This document shows positions 42,714 through 49,987 of a stretch of 49,987 bases of DNA, in pieces. Position 1 is the first letter of the stretch. Each line of letters opens with the position of its first letter. This DNA comes from Micromonospora sp. ALFpr18c. GTDB taxonomy: Bacteria; Actinomycetota; Actinomycetes; Mycobacteriales; Micromonosporaceae. The notes under the pieces were generated by a model. That model ran no database searches and was not told where the DNA came from. It saw only the letters and a program-made list of their open reading frames with translations. The position numbers and the translations under genes were made by a program. The stretch spans positions 1 through 49,987 of the forward strand of contig NZ_WBKR01000017.1 of assembly GCF_008868155.1 (NCBI RefSeq), written 5' to 3'.

Positions 42714-43722
42714 CACGGACCTCCTGCGCGAAGTGGCAAGCGCTGGTCCGGCCATCGCCGAGGACCAGGTCGTGCGGTACCACGTCCACGCAGACCTGCT
42801 GGACGTACGGGCACCGGGGGTGGAACGGGCAGCCGGACGGGATGCGCATCAGGTTCGGCGGCAACCCCTTGATCGTGGACAGCTCCTGGCCGCGCACGTC
42901 CATCCGCGGGATCGACTCCAGCAACCCCTTGGTGTACGGGTGGGCGGGCGCCTTGTACAGCGAGCGGACGTCGGCGTGCTCGACGATCCGGCCGGCGTAC
43001 ATGACGGCGATCCGGTCCGCGACGCCGGCGACGACTCCGAGGTCGTGGGTGATCAGGATCATCGCCATGTTGAGGTCCCGGCGCAGGTCGGCCAGCAGGT
43101 CCATGATCTGGGCCTGCACGGTGACGTCGAGCGCGGTGGTGGGCTCGTCGGCGATCAGCACCTTCGGGTCCAGGGCCAACGCCATGGCGATCATGACGCG
43201 TTGCCGCATGCCGCCGGAGAACTGGTGCGGGTAGTCGCCGATCCGCTTCGCGGCGCCCGGGATCTTGACCAGGTCCATCAGCTCGATCGCACGACGGCGG
43301 GCGTCACCACGGGACATGCCGGCGCGTTGGCGTAGCGTCTCGCCGATCTGCCAGCCGACCGGGAACACCGGGTTCAGTGCGGAGAGCGCGTCCTGGAAGA
43401 TCATCGCGATCTCCTTGCCGCGGACCTGCCGGCGCTGCTCCTCGGAGCCGGTGAGCAGGTCCTGACCCCGGTAGAGGATCTGGCCGGAGCGGACGAACGC
43501 GGGCGGCGTGTCCAGGATGCCCATGATCGCCTGGGCGGTGACGGACTTGCCGGAGCCGGACTCACCGAGCACCGCCAGGGTCTCCCCGGCATCCAGGTGG
43601 TACGACACGCCGTTGATCACCCGGGCGACACCCTCGTTGGTCCGGAACTCGACGTGCAGGTCCCGCAGCTCCAGCAGGTGGCCGTCCGCCGGGGTGGAGG
43701 CGGGCGTGGGTTCGACGGTCAT
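42697..43722 (-). CDS. oppD: Oligopeptide ABC transporter ATPase OppD (operon 2)
   Basis: The 341-aa ATPase shows Walker [72 protein letters not shown] and the [15 protein letters not shown] cysteine motif. Apart from an N-terminal Thr/Pro extension of about 15 residues, it matches the OppD at 25777. Homology and a modest AGGCAGG site support the ATG at 43722; the open frame upstream has no homology. It overlaps oppF and is separated from oppC by 70 bases. Confidence 0.95.
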   Translation of the reverse strand: MTVEPTPASTPADGHLLELRDLHVEFRTNEGVARVINGVSYHLDAGETLAVLGESGSGKSVTAQAIMGILDTPPAFVRSGQILYRGQDLLTGSEEQRRQVRGKEIAMIFQDALSALNPVFPVGWQIGETLRQRAGMSRGDARRRAIELMDLVKIPGAAKRIGDYPHQFSGGMRQRVMIAMALALDPKVLIADEPTTALDVTVQAQIMDLLADLRRDLNMAMILITHDLGVVAGVADRIAVMYAGRIVEHADVRSLYKAPAHPYTKGLLESIPRMDVRGQELSTIKGLPPNLMRIPSGCPFHPRCPYVQQVCVDVVPHDLVLGDGRTSACHFAQEVRDDSAR

Positions 43723-43792
43723 GGCTGTGCCTGCCTTTCGCTCACGACTGCGGGGCTCGCTTCGCTCACTCCTCGCGCTCGCATGGAGTTGA

Positions 43793-44749
43793 TCACCGCA
43801 GCTTCGGGTCGAAGGCGTCACGGATCGCGTCGCCGAGCATGATGAACGCCAGCACGGTCAGCGCGAGGAAGGCCGACGGGACGATCAGCGGTGTCGCCGC
43901 CTCCCGCATGTGGATGCGACCGGTGTCGATGTCCTGGCCCCACGAGATCGTCGGGGACTTCAGGCCGATGCCCAGGAAGGACAGCGTCGCCTCGGCGGCG
44001 ATGAACGAGCCGAGCGCGATGGTCAGCACGACGATGGCCGGGGCCAGCGAGTTCGGCAGGATGTGCCGCCACATGATCCGGCCGTTGCCGGCGCCGAGCA
44101 TCCGGGCCGCCGCCACGTAGTCCTGCTCCTTGGCGGTGATCACCGAGGACCGCACCACCCGGGCGGCGGTGGTCCAGCCCAGGATGGCCAGAACGAAGAT
44201 CACCGCGGCGATCCGGGCGCTCGTGCTGTCGCTGGACACCCGCTTGAGCAGCACGATCGCGGCCAGCAGCAGCGGGATGCCGAGCACCACGTCGATCACC
44301 CGGGAGAGCACGGCATCGACCCAGCGGCCGAAGTACCCGGCCAGCATGCCGACCACCAGCGCGATGATGCCGGTGCCCAGCGCGGCGAGCGCGCCGACCA
44401 GCAGCGAGGCCCGCGTGCCGTAGACCGCCCGGGAGTACGTGTCGCAGCCCTGGAAGTCGTACCCGAAGATGGCCCCGCCGGACGGCCCGGCGTGCTGCCG
44501 GGAGAGCAGGCAGTCGTTCGGGTTGTTGGCGGTGAACACGCCCGGGGCCAGTGCCATCAGCGTGAAGATGACGACCAGCGTCAGCGAGATCCAGAAGATC
44601 GGGTTGCGGCGCAGGTCGCGCCAGGCGTCGCCGGCCAAGCTGCGCGGCTTGTGCGGTGCGCCGACCTGGTTGGGTGTCCCCGGCTCGCCCGAGGGGCCCC
44701 GCCGTGCGGCCTGGTTCTCGCTGGCCGCCACAGTCTCGAAATCACTCAT
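43793..44749 (-). CDS. oppC: Oligopeptide ABC transporter permease OppC (operon 2)
   Basis: The 318-aa permease has a polar N-terminus of about 40 residues, the OppC_N segment SLAGDAWRDLRRNPIFWISL, a first helix, and the permease core with coupling motif KEQDYVAAARMLGAGNGRIM and FIAAEATLSFLGIGL, ending in LGDAIRDAFDPKLR. An extra periplasmic stretch after helix 1 contains two cysteines (NPNDCLLSR and DFQGCDTYSR), absent from the operon 1 copy, that could form a disulfide. GAGGTG lies upstream of the ATG at 44749. Confidence 0.94.
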   Translation of the reverse strand: MSDFETVAASENQAARRGPSGEPGTPNQVGAPHKPRSLAGDAWRDLRRNPIFWISLTLVVIFTLMALAPGVFTANNPNDCLLSRQHAGPSGGAIFGYDFQGCDTYSRAVYGTRASLLVGALAALGTGIIALVVGMLAGYFGRWVDAVLSRVIDVVLGIPLLLAAIVLLKRVSSDSTSARIAAVIFVLAILGWTTAARVVRSSVITAKEQDYVAAARMLGAGNGRIMWRHILPNSLAPAIVVLTIALGSFIAAEATLSFLGIGLKSPTISWGQDIDTGRIHMREAATPLIVPSAFLALTVLAFIMLGDAIRDAFDPKLR

Positions 44750-44821
44750 GCCGGCACCTCGCTGCGCGCGATGCCGGCCTGCGAGCCCAAGCACGCTGCG
44801 CTGATGATTCGTTCGCTGCGC

Positions 44822-45760
44822 TCACTCATAGCGGATCCTCGGGTCGAGTACGGCGTACAGGACGTCCACCACCAGGTTCGAGACCAGGTAGACCACGACC
44901 AGCACGCTGACGATGCCCACCACCAGGGGGCCGTCCTCGGTGCGGATGCCGCGGAAGAGGTTGAAGCCCACGCCGGGGATGTTGAAGACGCCCTCGGTGA
45001 TGATCGCGCCGCTCATCAGGTTGCCCAGTTCCACACCGAGGAAGGTGACCACCGGGATGAGCGAGTTGCGCAGCACGTGGACGGTGACGATGCGGCGCTT
45101 GACCAGGCCCTTGGACCGGGCGGTCCGGACGTAGTCGGCGCGCAGGTTCTCCGCCACCGAGGTACGGGTCAGCCGCAGCGCGGTGGCCAGCGACAGTGAG
45201 CCGAGGACGATGCCCGGCAGCAGCAGCGCGTAGAACGTCGGCTGGGAGCCGGCGGTGGGCGGGAAGAGTTGCCATTTGACGCCCAGCAGGTACTGAGCCA
45301 GCGGCGCCAGCACGATGGTCGGGATGCCCAGCACCAGCAGGGTGAGCACCAGGGTCGAGTTGTCGAAGATGCTGGCCCGCCGGATGCCGGCGACCACGCC
45401 GGCGGTGACCCCGAAGATGATCGCCACGGCGAGCGCGATGAGCGCGAGCTTGACGGTGACCGGCCAGGCCGCCTGCAGGATGTCGCCGATCTGGCGGCCG
45501 GTCAGTGACTGGCCGAGGTCGCCCTGGAGCAGGCTCTTGACGTAGTCGAAGTAGCGGTAGAAGAACCCGCCGACGCCGGTCGCGTCGAGGTGGTACTTCT
45601 CCGTCAGGTAGGCCCGTTGGGCCGCCGTCACCGGGCGTTCGCCCGCGAGGGCCTGGATGGGGTCGCCCTGGCCGGCGAACATCAGCGCGTAGACGATCAG
45701 GGTGGTCCCGAAGAACGCCAGGACCATCTGGAGTAGGCGCCGCAGGATGTAGCGGAACAT
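44822..45760 (-). CDS. oppB: Oligopeptide ABC transporter permease OppB (operon 2)
   Basis: The 312-aa permease begins MFRYILRRLLQMVLAFFGTT and has about six helices, the coupling motif RADYVRTARSKGLVKRRIV and the family end VLDPRIRYE, shared exactly with operon 1 OppB. The ATG at 45760 is set by homology, with GGAGAGA about 11 bases upstream. Between it and oppA lies a strong hairpin, so part of the transcription probably stops before this gene. Confidence 0.95.
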   Translation of the reverse strand: MFRYILRRLLQMVLAFFGTTLIVYALMFAGQGDPIQALAGERPVTAAQRAYLTEKYHLDATGVGGFFYRYFDYVKSLLQGDLGQSLTGRQIGDILQAAWPVTVKLALIALAVAIIFGVTAGVVAGIRRASIFDNSTLVLTLLVLGIPTIVLAPLAQYLLGVKWQLFPPTAGSQPTFYALLLPGIVLGSLSLATALRLTRTSVAENLRADYVRTARSKGLVKRRIVTVHVLRNSLIPVVTFLGVELGNLMSGAIITEGVFNIPGVGFNLFRGIRTEDGPLVVGIVSVLVVVYLVSNLVVDVLYAVLDPRIRYE

Positions 45761-45914
45761 GCTTAGCAGTCTCTCCGGAAATATGCGAAAGGGTCGCAAG
45801 ACGGCATCTCTGGTCGTACCCGAAATGTCTGGCACGTGCCGTCCGGCCCGGGGGAGGCCGGCACCACCCGTTCCGGGCCCCGCCTGCGCGGGGCCCGGCC
45901 GGGACAGCGCGGTC

Positions 45915-45948
45915 CGGGCCACCCGGGCGTCGTCGCCCGGGTGGCCCG
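45915..45948 (-). terminator. Strong hairpin between oppA and oppB of operon 2
   Basis: A perfect 15-bp G/C-rich stem (45915-45929 with 45934-45948) with a TCGT loop starts 17 bases after the oppA stop. It probably ends or stabilises a separate oppA message, so the binding protein would be made in excess over the permease. Confidence 0.85.
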
Positions 45949-45964
45949 AAATCCGTAGGTCAGC

Positions 45965-47566
45965 TCAGCTGGCCGCTTCGATCTTGATGAGGTTGACCCG
46001 CTGGAACAGGTCCATCTCCACGTTCTTGACCTTGGTCGAGTGGCCGAACACGTTCTGGCCGAAGCGCAGCGGGATCGTCGGCATGTCCTTGGCCAGGATG
46101 TCCTCCGCCTGCTGGTACTTGGCGATCGCCTCGGCCTGCGTCTTGGCGGCGGAACCCTCCTTGACGAGCTTGTCGAACTCCGGGTTGCTGTAGCCGTAGT
46201 AGTTCGACGAGCCGTTGGTGCTGTACAGCGGGCCGAGGTAGTCCTCCATGCTCGGGTAGTCCATCACCCAACCCAGTCGGAAGGCTCCCACCGGCTGCTT
46301 CGCCTTGACCTTGGTCAGCAGGTCGGCGAACTTCGGCTCGGCGACACCGACGGCGTCGACGCCCAGGTTGGCCTTGAGCTGGTTGACCGTGGCGTCGACC
46401 CAGTCCTTGTGTCCGCCGTCGCCGTTGTAGGAGATGAGAATCTTCGATGGGCCGCCGGCGGCCTGGTAGAGCTTCTTGGCCTCGGTCGGGTTGAACTCGC
46501 CCGCCTTGCCCGTGGTGTTCTCCCGGTAGCCCGGCAGGACCGGCGAGACGAAGGAACGCGCCGGCGTCTGCGAGCCCTTGAAGACCGACTTGGTGATCTC
46601 GTCACGGTCGATCGCCATCGAGATGGCCTTGCGCACGTCCGGGTTCGCGAAGTTCTTGTCGAACGTCGGGAACGCCAGGAACTGGAACGACGACATCGGG
46701 CTGGTCTTGTACCGGTCGCCCAGGTCGGTCGGCGCGCTGCTCAGGCTCTCCGTCGGCAGGATCGGCAGCACGTCCAGGTTGTCCGCCAGGACGTCCGCGT
46801 ACGCCGCGGTGAGCTGCTGGTAGATCCGGAACTCGATCTCCTTCACCTTGGGCTTCTCGCCCGGGTACGCGTCGTAGCGCTCGACGTTGATCTTGCTGTC
46901 GTGCTGCCAGGTGCCCTTCATCTTGAACGGGCCCTGCCCGATCGGCGCCTGCTCGTAGGAGTCCTTGAGCACGCCCGGCGCGGAGAACGCGGCGTCCGGC
47001 ATCGGCAGGTACGCGTTGTAACCGAGCATCGTCCGGAAGTCGATGTACGGGTCGGAGAGCGTCACGGTGAAGGTGAGGTCGTCGACCTTCTTCAGGCCGG
47101 ACATCTCCTTGGCCTTCGGCTTCTCGCCCTGCAGGTCGGCGTAGCCAGCGATCTTCTCGAAGAAGAAGCTGCTGTCCTGGCCGTTGGGGGCGTACGCGCC
47201 GTAGTTCCACGCGTTGATGTAGTCCTCGGCCGTGACCTTCTCGCCGTTGTGGAAGGTGTAGCCGTCCTTGAGCTTGATCGTCCAGACCTTGTTGTCGGAC
47301 GAGGTGACCGACTGTGCGGCGACCTCGAACGGCTTGTTCTGGGCGTCGTAGTCGACGAGCGGGGTGAACAGGCCAGCGAGCACCTGCGCACCGTTCGTCT
47401 CGGCGGTGTTGGTGGGAACCAGGTGCTTCGGCTCGCCGATCTGGATGCTGACCGCCGAACTGGTGCTGCCGCCGGATCCACCGTCTCCGCCGCTGCCGCA
47501 GGCCGCGAGGCCCAGCGTCACCGCGAGCGGGAGGGCGGTCCAGGCGGCGAGTCTACGAACTCGCAT
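45965..47566 (-). CDS. oppA: Oligopeptide ABC transporter substrate-binding lipoprotein (operon 2)
   Basis: The 533-aa precursor has a lipoprotein signal with lipobox LAAC (Cys about 22) and a Gly/Ser linker. SBP_bac_5 features include VWTIKLKDGYTFHNGEKVTA, VRKAISMAIDRDEITKSVF and a C-terminal PTIPLRFGQNVFGHS. It is similar to but clearly diverged from the OppA at 22088 (for example YGYSNPEFDKLVKEG here against LYSNPQVDALAKQA there), so the two systems probably bind different peptides. It is the first gene of operon 2. The ATG is preceded by a GAGGAGG-like site. Confidence 0.93.
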   Translation of the reverse strand: MRVRRLAAWTALPLAVTLGLAACGSGGDGGSGGSTSSAVSIQIGEPKHLVPTNTAETNGAQVLAGLFTPLVDYDAQNKPFEVAAQSVTSSDNKVWTIKLKDGYTFHNGEKVTAEDYINAWNYGAYAPNGQDSSFFFEKIAGYADLQGEKPKAKEMSGLKKVDDLTFTVTLSDPYIDFRTMLGYNAYLPMPDAAFSAPGVLKDSYEQAPIGQGPFKMKGTWQHDSKINVERYDAYPGEKPKVKEIEFRIYQQLTAAYADVLADNLDVLPILPTESLSSAPTDLGDRYKTSPMSSFQFLAFPTFDKNFANPDVRKAISMAIDRDEITKSVFKGSQTPARSFVSPVLPGYRENTTGKAGEFNPTEAKKLYQAAGGPSKILISYNGDGGHKDWVDATVNQLKANLGVDAVGVAEPKFADLLTKVKAKQPVGAFRLGWVMDYPSMEDYLGPLYSTNGSSNYYGYSNPEFDKLVKEGSAAKTQAEAIAKYQQAEDILAKDMPTIPLRFGQNVFGHSTKVKNVEMDLFQRVNLIKIEAAS

Positions 47567-48015
47567 TGGAACCTCCTCATCTCCTCACGCTGCGCAGTCA
47601 GGCCCGACGCTGGGTTTACGCTGCGCAACAAGGCGCAAGGGTATGTTGACGTCCCGGCCGTCGACAACGGCCGGGTTGCGGATGCGTTGGGTCGGCAGGC
47701 GCCGTGCTTGCGCGGTGCCGCAGTGCCGTGCTACCGCAAGCCGCATTGCGTTCTCTGAGCTGCCAGATTGGTGGCAAGTTGAGGGCTCTTTGTGCTCTGC
47801 CGGGCCGGACTCAGCGCCCACTGCCGCGTCGTCCGATCTCAGCCTCTCGCGCACCGTCTGACCGTTTCGACGATGTCCGGTCACACAGATATCTCACTCA
47901 TAGTGATGAAGCGCACTTCACTCTGAGTTACCGATTGACGTGTGGCTGGGGTCTCGCAAGGCATCCAGAGTGAGGTCGTCGGAACGGCAGGCGTTGGACA
48001 TGAGACGATCGGGTC
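47567..48015. other. Divergent promoter region between oppA (operon 2) and folD
   Basis: No gene is supported in these 449 bases. The part from about 47750 to 47940 is less G/C-rich than its surroundings. An imperfect inverted repeat (GCTTGCG near 47706 with CGCAAGC near 47735) lies upstream of oppA. No promoter boxes could be chosen with confidence. folD starts with no visible ribosome-binding site, so its message may be leaderless. Confidence 0.4.
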
Positions 48016-48876
48016 GTGACGGCGACGCTTCTGGACGGCAAGGCAACCGCGGCGGAGATCAAGGACGAGCTGCGGATACGCGTGAAGGCACTCGCGGAAC
48101 GCGGCATCGTCCCCGGGCTGGGCACGGTCCTGGTCGGTGCCGACCCGGGCAGCCAGGCGTACGTCAACGGCAAGCACCGCGACTGCGCCGAGGTGGGCAT
48201 CGCCTCGATCCGCCGGGAGCTGCCCGCCGACGCCACCCAGCAGCAGGTCGACGACGTGATCGCCGAGCTGAACGCCGACCCGGCCTGCCACGGGTACATC
48301 GTCCAGCTGCCGCTCCCCGCCCACCTGGACACCCAGCGCGTGCTGGAGCTGATCGACCCGGACAAGGACGCCGACGGCCTGCACCCGGTCAACCTGGGTC
48401 GCCTCGTCCTCGGCTACGACGGCCCGCTGCCCTGCACCCCGCGCGGCATCGTCGAGCTGCTCCGCCGCCACGACGTCGCCCTGCGCGGCGCCACCGTCGC
48501 CGTGGTCGGCCGGGGCAACACCGTCGGCCGCCCGCTCGGCCTGCTGCTCACCCGGCGCAGCGAGAACGCCACGGTCACCCTGTGCCACACCGGCACCCTT
48601 GACCTCGCCTCGCACACCCGTGCCGCCGACATCGTCATCGTCGCGGCCGGCGTACCGGGCCTGCTCACCGCCGACATGATCAACCCGGGCGCGGTGGTGG
48701 TGGACGTCGGCATCACCCGGGTGATCGGCCCGGACGGCAAGGGCCGCTACACCGGCGACGTCGACCCGGAGGTGGCCGAGACGGCCGGCGCGCTGGTGCC
48801 GATGCCCGGCGGTGTCGGTCCGATGACCCGCGCCATGCTCCTCACCAACGTCGTGGAGCGTGCCGAGCGCGGTTGA
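48016..48876 (+). CDS. folD: Methylene-tetrahydrofolate dehydrogenase / methenyl-THF cyclohydrolase
   Basis: FolD converts 5,10-methylene-THF to 10-formyl-THF with NADP, feeding PurN and PurH. The 286-aa protein shows the catalytic Tyr and Lys in [16 protein letters not shown], the substrate loop [21 protein letters not shown], the dinucleotide motif [16 protein letters not shown] (the family norm is GRSxxVGxP, so Gly replaces Ser) and the C-terminal [17 protein letters not shown]. The GTG at 48016 fits the family length but lacks a Shine-Dalgarno sequence. It stands upstream of mdh in the same direction. Confidence 0.96.
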   Translation: MTATLLDGKATAAEIKDELRIRVKALAERGIVPGLGTVLVGADPGSQAYVNGKHRDCAEVGIASIRRELPADATQQQVDDVIAELNADPACHGYIVQLPLPAHLDTQRVLELIDPDKDADGLHPVNLGRLVLGYDGPLPCTPRGIVELLRRHDVALRGATVAVVGRGNTVGRPLGLLLTRRSENATVTLCHTGTLDLASHTRAADIVIVAAGVPGLLTADMINPGAVVVDVGITRVIGPDGKGRYTGDVDPEVAETAGALVPMPGGVGPMTRAMLLTNVVERAERG

Positions 48877-48925
48877 GGTGTAGGGCCGTAACCGTCCGCC
48901 CCTGGCCCGATCGGTGCCAGGATGA

Positions 48926-48957
48926 CTGATACGGTCCGGAAAACCGACTGGTATCAG
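48926..48957 (+). promoter_or_regulatory. Hairpin-forming 5' region of mdh
   Basis: CTGATAC (48926-48932) pairs with GTATCAG (48951-48957), and inside it CGGT pairs with ACCG. The right arm runs into the GGGAG ribosome-binding site, 15 bases before the mdh ATG, so folding of this element could affect translation. It could equally be an operator. Confidence 0.4.
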
Positions 48958-48971
48958 GGAGTGGGACGACC

Positions 48972-49922
48972 ATGGGTAAGAAGGTCACTGTCGTCGGGGC
49001 TGGCTTCTACGGCTCCACCACCGCACAGCGCCTGGCCGAGTACGACGTCTTCGACACCGTTGTGATCACCGACATCGTGGAGGGCAAGCCCGCGGGCCTC
49101 GCGCTCGACCTCAACCAGTCGCGGGCCATCGAGGGCTTCGAGACCAAGGTCGTCGGCGTGACCACCGGCCCGAACGGCGAGGGCTACGAGGCCATCGAGG
49201 GCTCCGACGTCGTCGTGATCACCGCTGGCCTGCCGCGCAAGCCGGGCATGAGCCGGATGGACCTGCTCGAGACCAACGCCAAGATCGTGCGGCAGGTCGC
49301 CGAGAACGTCGCCAAGTACGCCCCGAGCGCCGTCGTCATCGTGGTCTCCAACCCGCTGGACGAGATGACCGCGCTCGCGCAACTCGCCACCCAGTTCCCG
49401 AAGAACCGGGTGCTCGGCCAGGCCGGCATGCTCGACACCGCCCGGTTCAGCAACTTCGTCGCCGAGGCGCTGAACGTGCCGGTGGCGTCGGTCCGCACGC
49501 TGACCCTGGGCTCGCACGGCGACACCATGGTCCCGGTGCCGTCGAAGAGCACGGTCAACGGCAAGCCGCTGCGCGACGCGATGCCGGCCGAGCAGATCGA
49601 GGAGCTGGTCGTCAAGACCCGCAACGGTGGCGCCGAGGTCGTCGCGCTGCTCAAGACCGGTTCGGCGTACTACGCGCCGTCCGCGGCCGCGGCCCGGATG
49701 GCCAAGGCTGTCGCCGAGGACTCCGGCGAGGTCATGCCGGTCTGCGCGTGGGTCGACGGTGAGTACGGCATCTCCGGCGTCTACCTGGGTGTCGAGGCCG
49801 AGATCGGTGCCGAGGGCGTCAAGCGCGTCGTCGAGACCGACCTGGACGCCGACGAGCGCGCCAGCCTCCTGGAGGCCGCCGAAGCCGTCCGCGCCAAGCA
49901 GGGCGACATCTCCAGCATGTAA
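48972..49922 (+). CDS. mdh: Malate dehydrogenase, LDH-like type
   Basis: The enzyme oxidises malate to oxaloacetate with NAD in the TCA cycle. The 316-aa protein has VVGAGFYGSTTAQRL at the N-terminus, the NAD-contacting TDIVEGKPAG, the specificity loop AGLPRKPGMSRMDLL (Arg at the position that selects malate over lactate), SNPLDEM, GQAGMLDTARF and the catalytic His in LGSHGDTMVPVP. It belongs to the LDH-like MDH group rather than the actinobacterial 329-aa cytosolic-type MDH. It completes the TCA-related genes of the window with sucCD. Confidence 0.96.
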   Translation: MGKKVTVVGAGFYGSTTAQRLAEYDVFDTVVITDIVEGKPAGLALDLNQSRAIEGFETKVVGVTTGPNGEGYEAIEGSDVVVITAGLPRKPGMSRMDLLETNAKIVRQVAENVAKYAPSAVVIVVSNPLDEMTALAQLATQFPKNRVLGQAGMLDTARFSNFVAEALNVPVASVRTLTLGSHGDTMVPVPSKSTVNGKPLRDAMPAEQIEELVVKTRNGGAEVVALLKTGSAYYAPSAAAARMAKAVAEDSGEVMPVCAWVDGEYGISGVYLGVEAEIGAEGVKRVVETDLDADERASLLEAAEAVRAKQGDISSM

Positions 49923-49942
49923 TTCCCGAACCACCGCATCGC

Positions 49943-49976
49943 GGAGGGGCGCGCCGGCAAGCCGGCGCGCCCCTCC
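49943..49976 (+). terminator. Terminator of mdh
   Basis: A perfect 16-bp stem (49943-49958 with 49961-49976) with a two-base AA spacer starts 20 bases after the mdh stop. Confidence 0.88.
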
Positions 49977-49987
49977 GAGTCCCACCT

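Noticed and set aside
46040..47758. A 572-codon plus-strand frame opposite oppA of operon 2
   Set aside because: Shadow of the binding-protein gene; no homology-like features.

Overview
The window is GC-rich actinomycete chromosome, most like a Micromonosporaceae genome (Micromonospora or a close relative). The grounds are the strong G/C bias at third codon positions, many GTG starts, a four-gene 'conservon' (cvn) cassette, and the order chorismate mutase / pcrA / M23 peptidase / sucC / sucD / PerM-like protein / purN / purH, which is the order around Rv0948c-Rv0957 in Mycobacterium tuberculosis. The genus is an inference; no rRNA or tRNA gene was found to fix it.

Layout. 1-9.9 kb: an LCP cell-wall ligase, a GMC/cholesterol-oxidase-like flavoenzyme, guaA, a small PspC protein, two tandem double-Nudix proteins, and convergent pssA and psd for phosphatidylethanolamine synthesis. 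10.0-14.5 kb: a cell-envelope stress module. A PspC/LiaF-like membrane protein and a small membrane protein are divergent from a PspC-containing histidine kinase and its LuxR-type regulator. 14.5-14.9 kb: a decayed IS256-family transposase. 15.0-21.4 kb: a six-gene translationally coupled operon joining an ammonium transporter, an orphan two-TM receptor-like protein and a full conservon (sensor kinase-like CvnA, roadblock CvnB, DUF742 CvnC, GTPase CvnD). Three of its genes carry the rare TTA codon. 22.1-27.8 kb: an oligopeptide ABC transporter operon (oppABCDF). 28.0-31.0 kb: chorismate mutase with a candidate Tyr/Phe leader-peptide attenuator, divergent from pcrA. 31.3-33.1 kb: two M23 peptidases. 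33.5-41.6 kb: an IcmB-like B12 protein, sucCD, small membrane proteins, a PerM-like protein and purNH. 41.7-47.6 kb: a second, paralogous opp operon in the opposite orientation. 48.0-49.9 kb: folD and malate dehydrogenase.

How it fits together. Much of the window is core metabolism (purines: guaA, purN, purH, with folD supplying formyl-folate; TCA cycle: sucCD, mdh; phospholipids: pssA, psd) in conserved actinobacterial order. The accessory layers are the amt-cvn signalling operon, the two Opp importers and the envelope-stress two-component system.

The strongest candidates for something not yet described are (i) the amt-receptor-cvnABCD operon, apparently bldA (TTA)-linked and preceded by an IS256 end that may supply its -35 box; (ii) the Tyr-Tyr-Phe-Tyr-Tyr leader peptide with terminator and antiterminator elements ahead of chorismate mutase; (iii) 11-bp-period TCAGGG repeats shared by two PspC promoters; and (iv) long palindromic intergenic elements at four sites.
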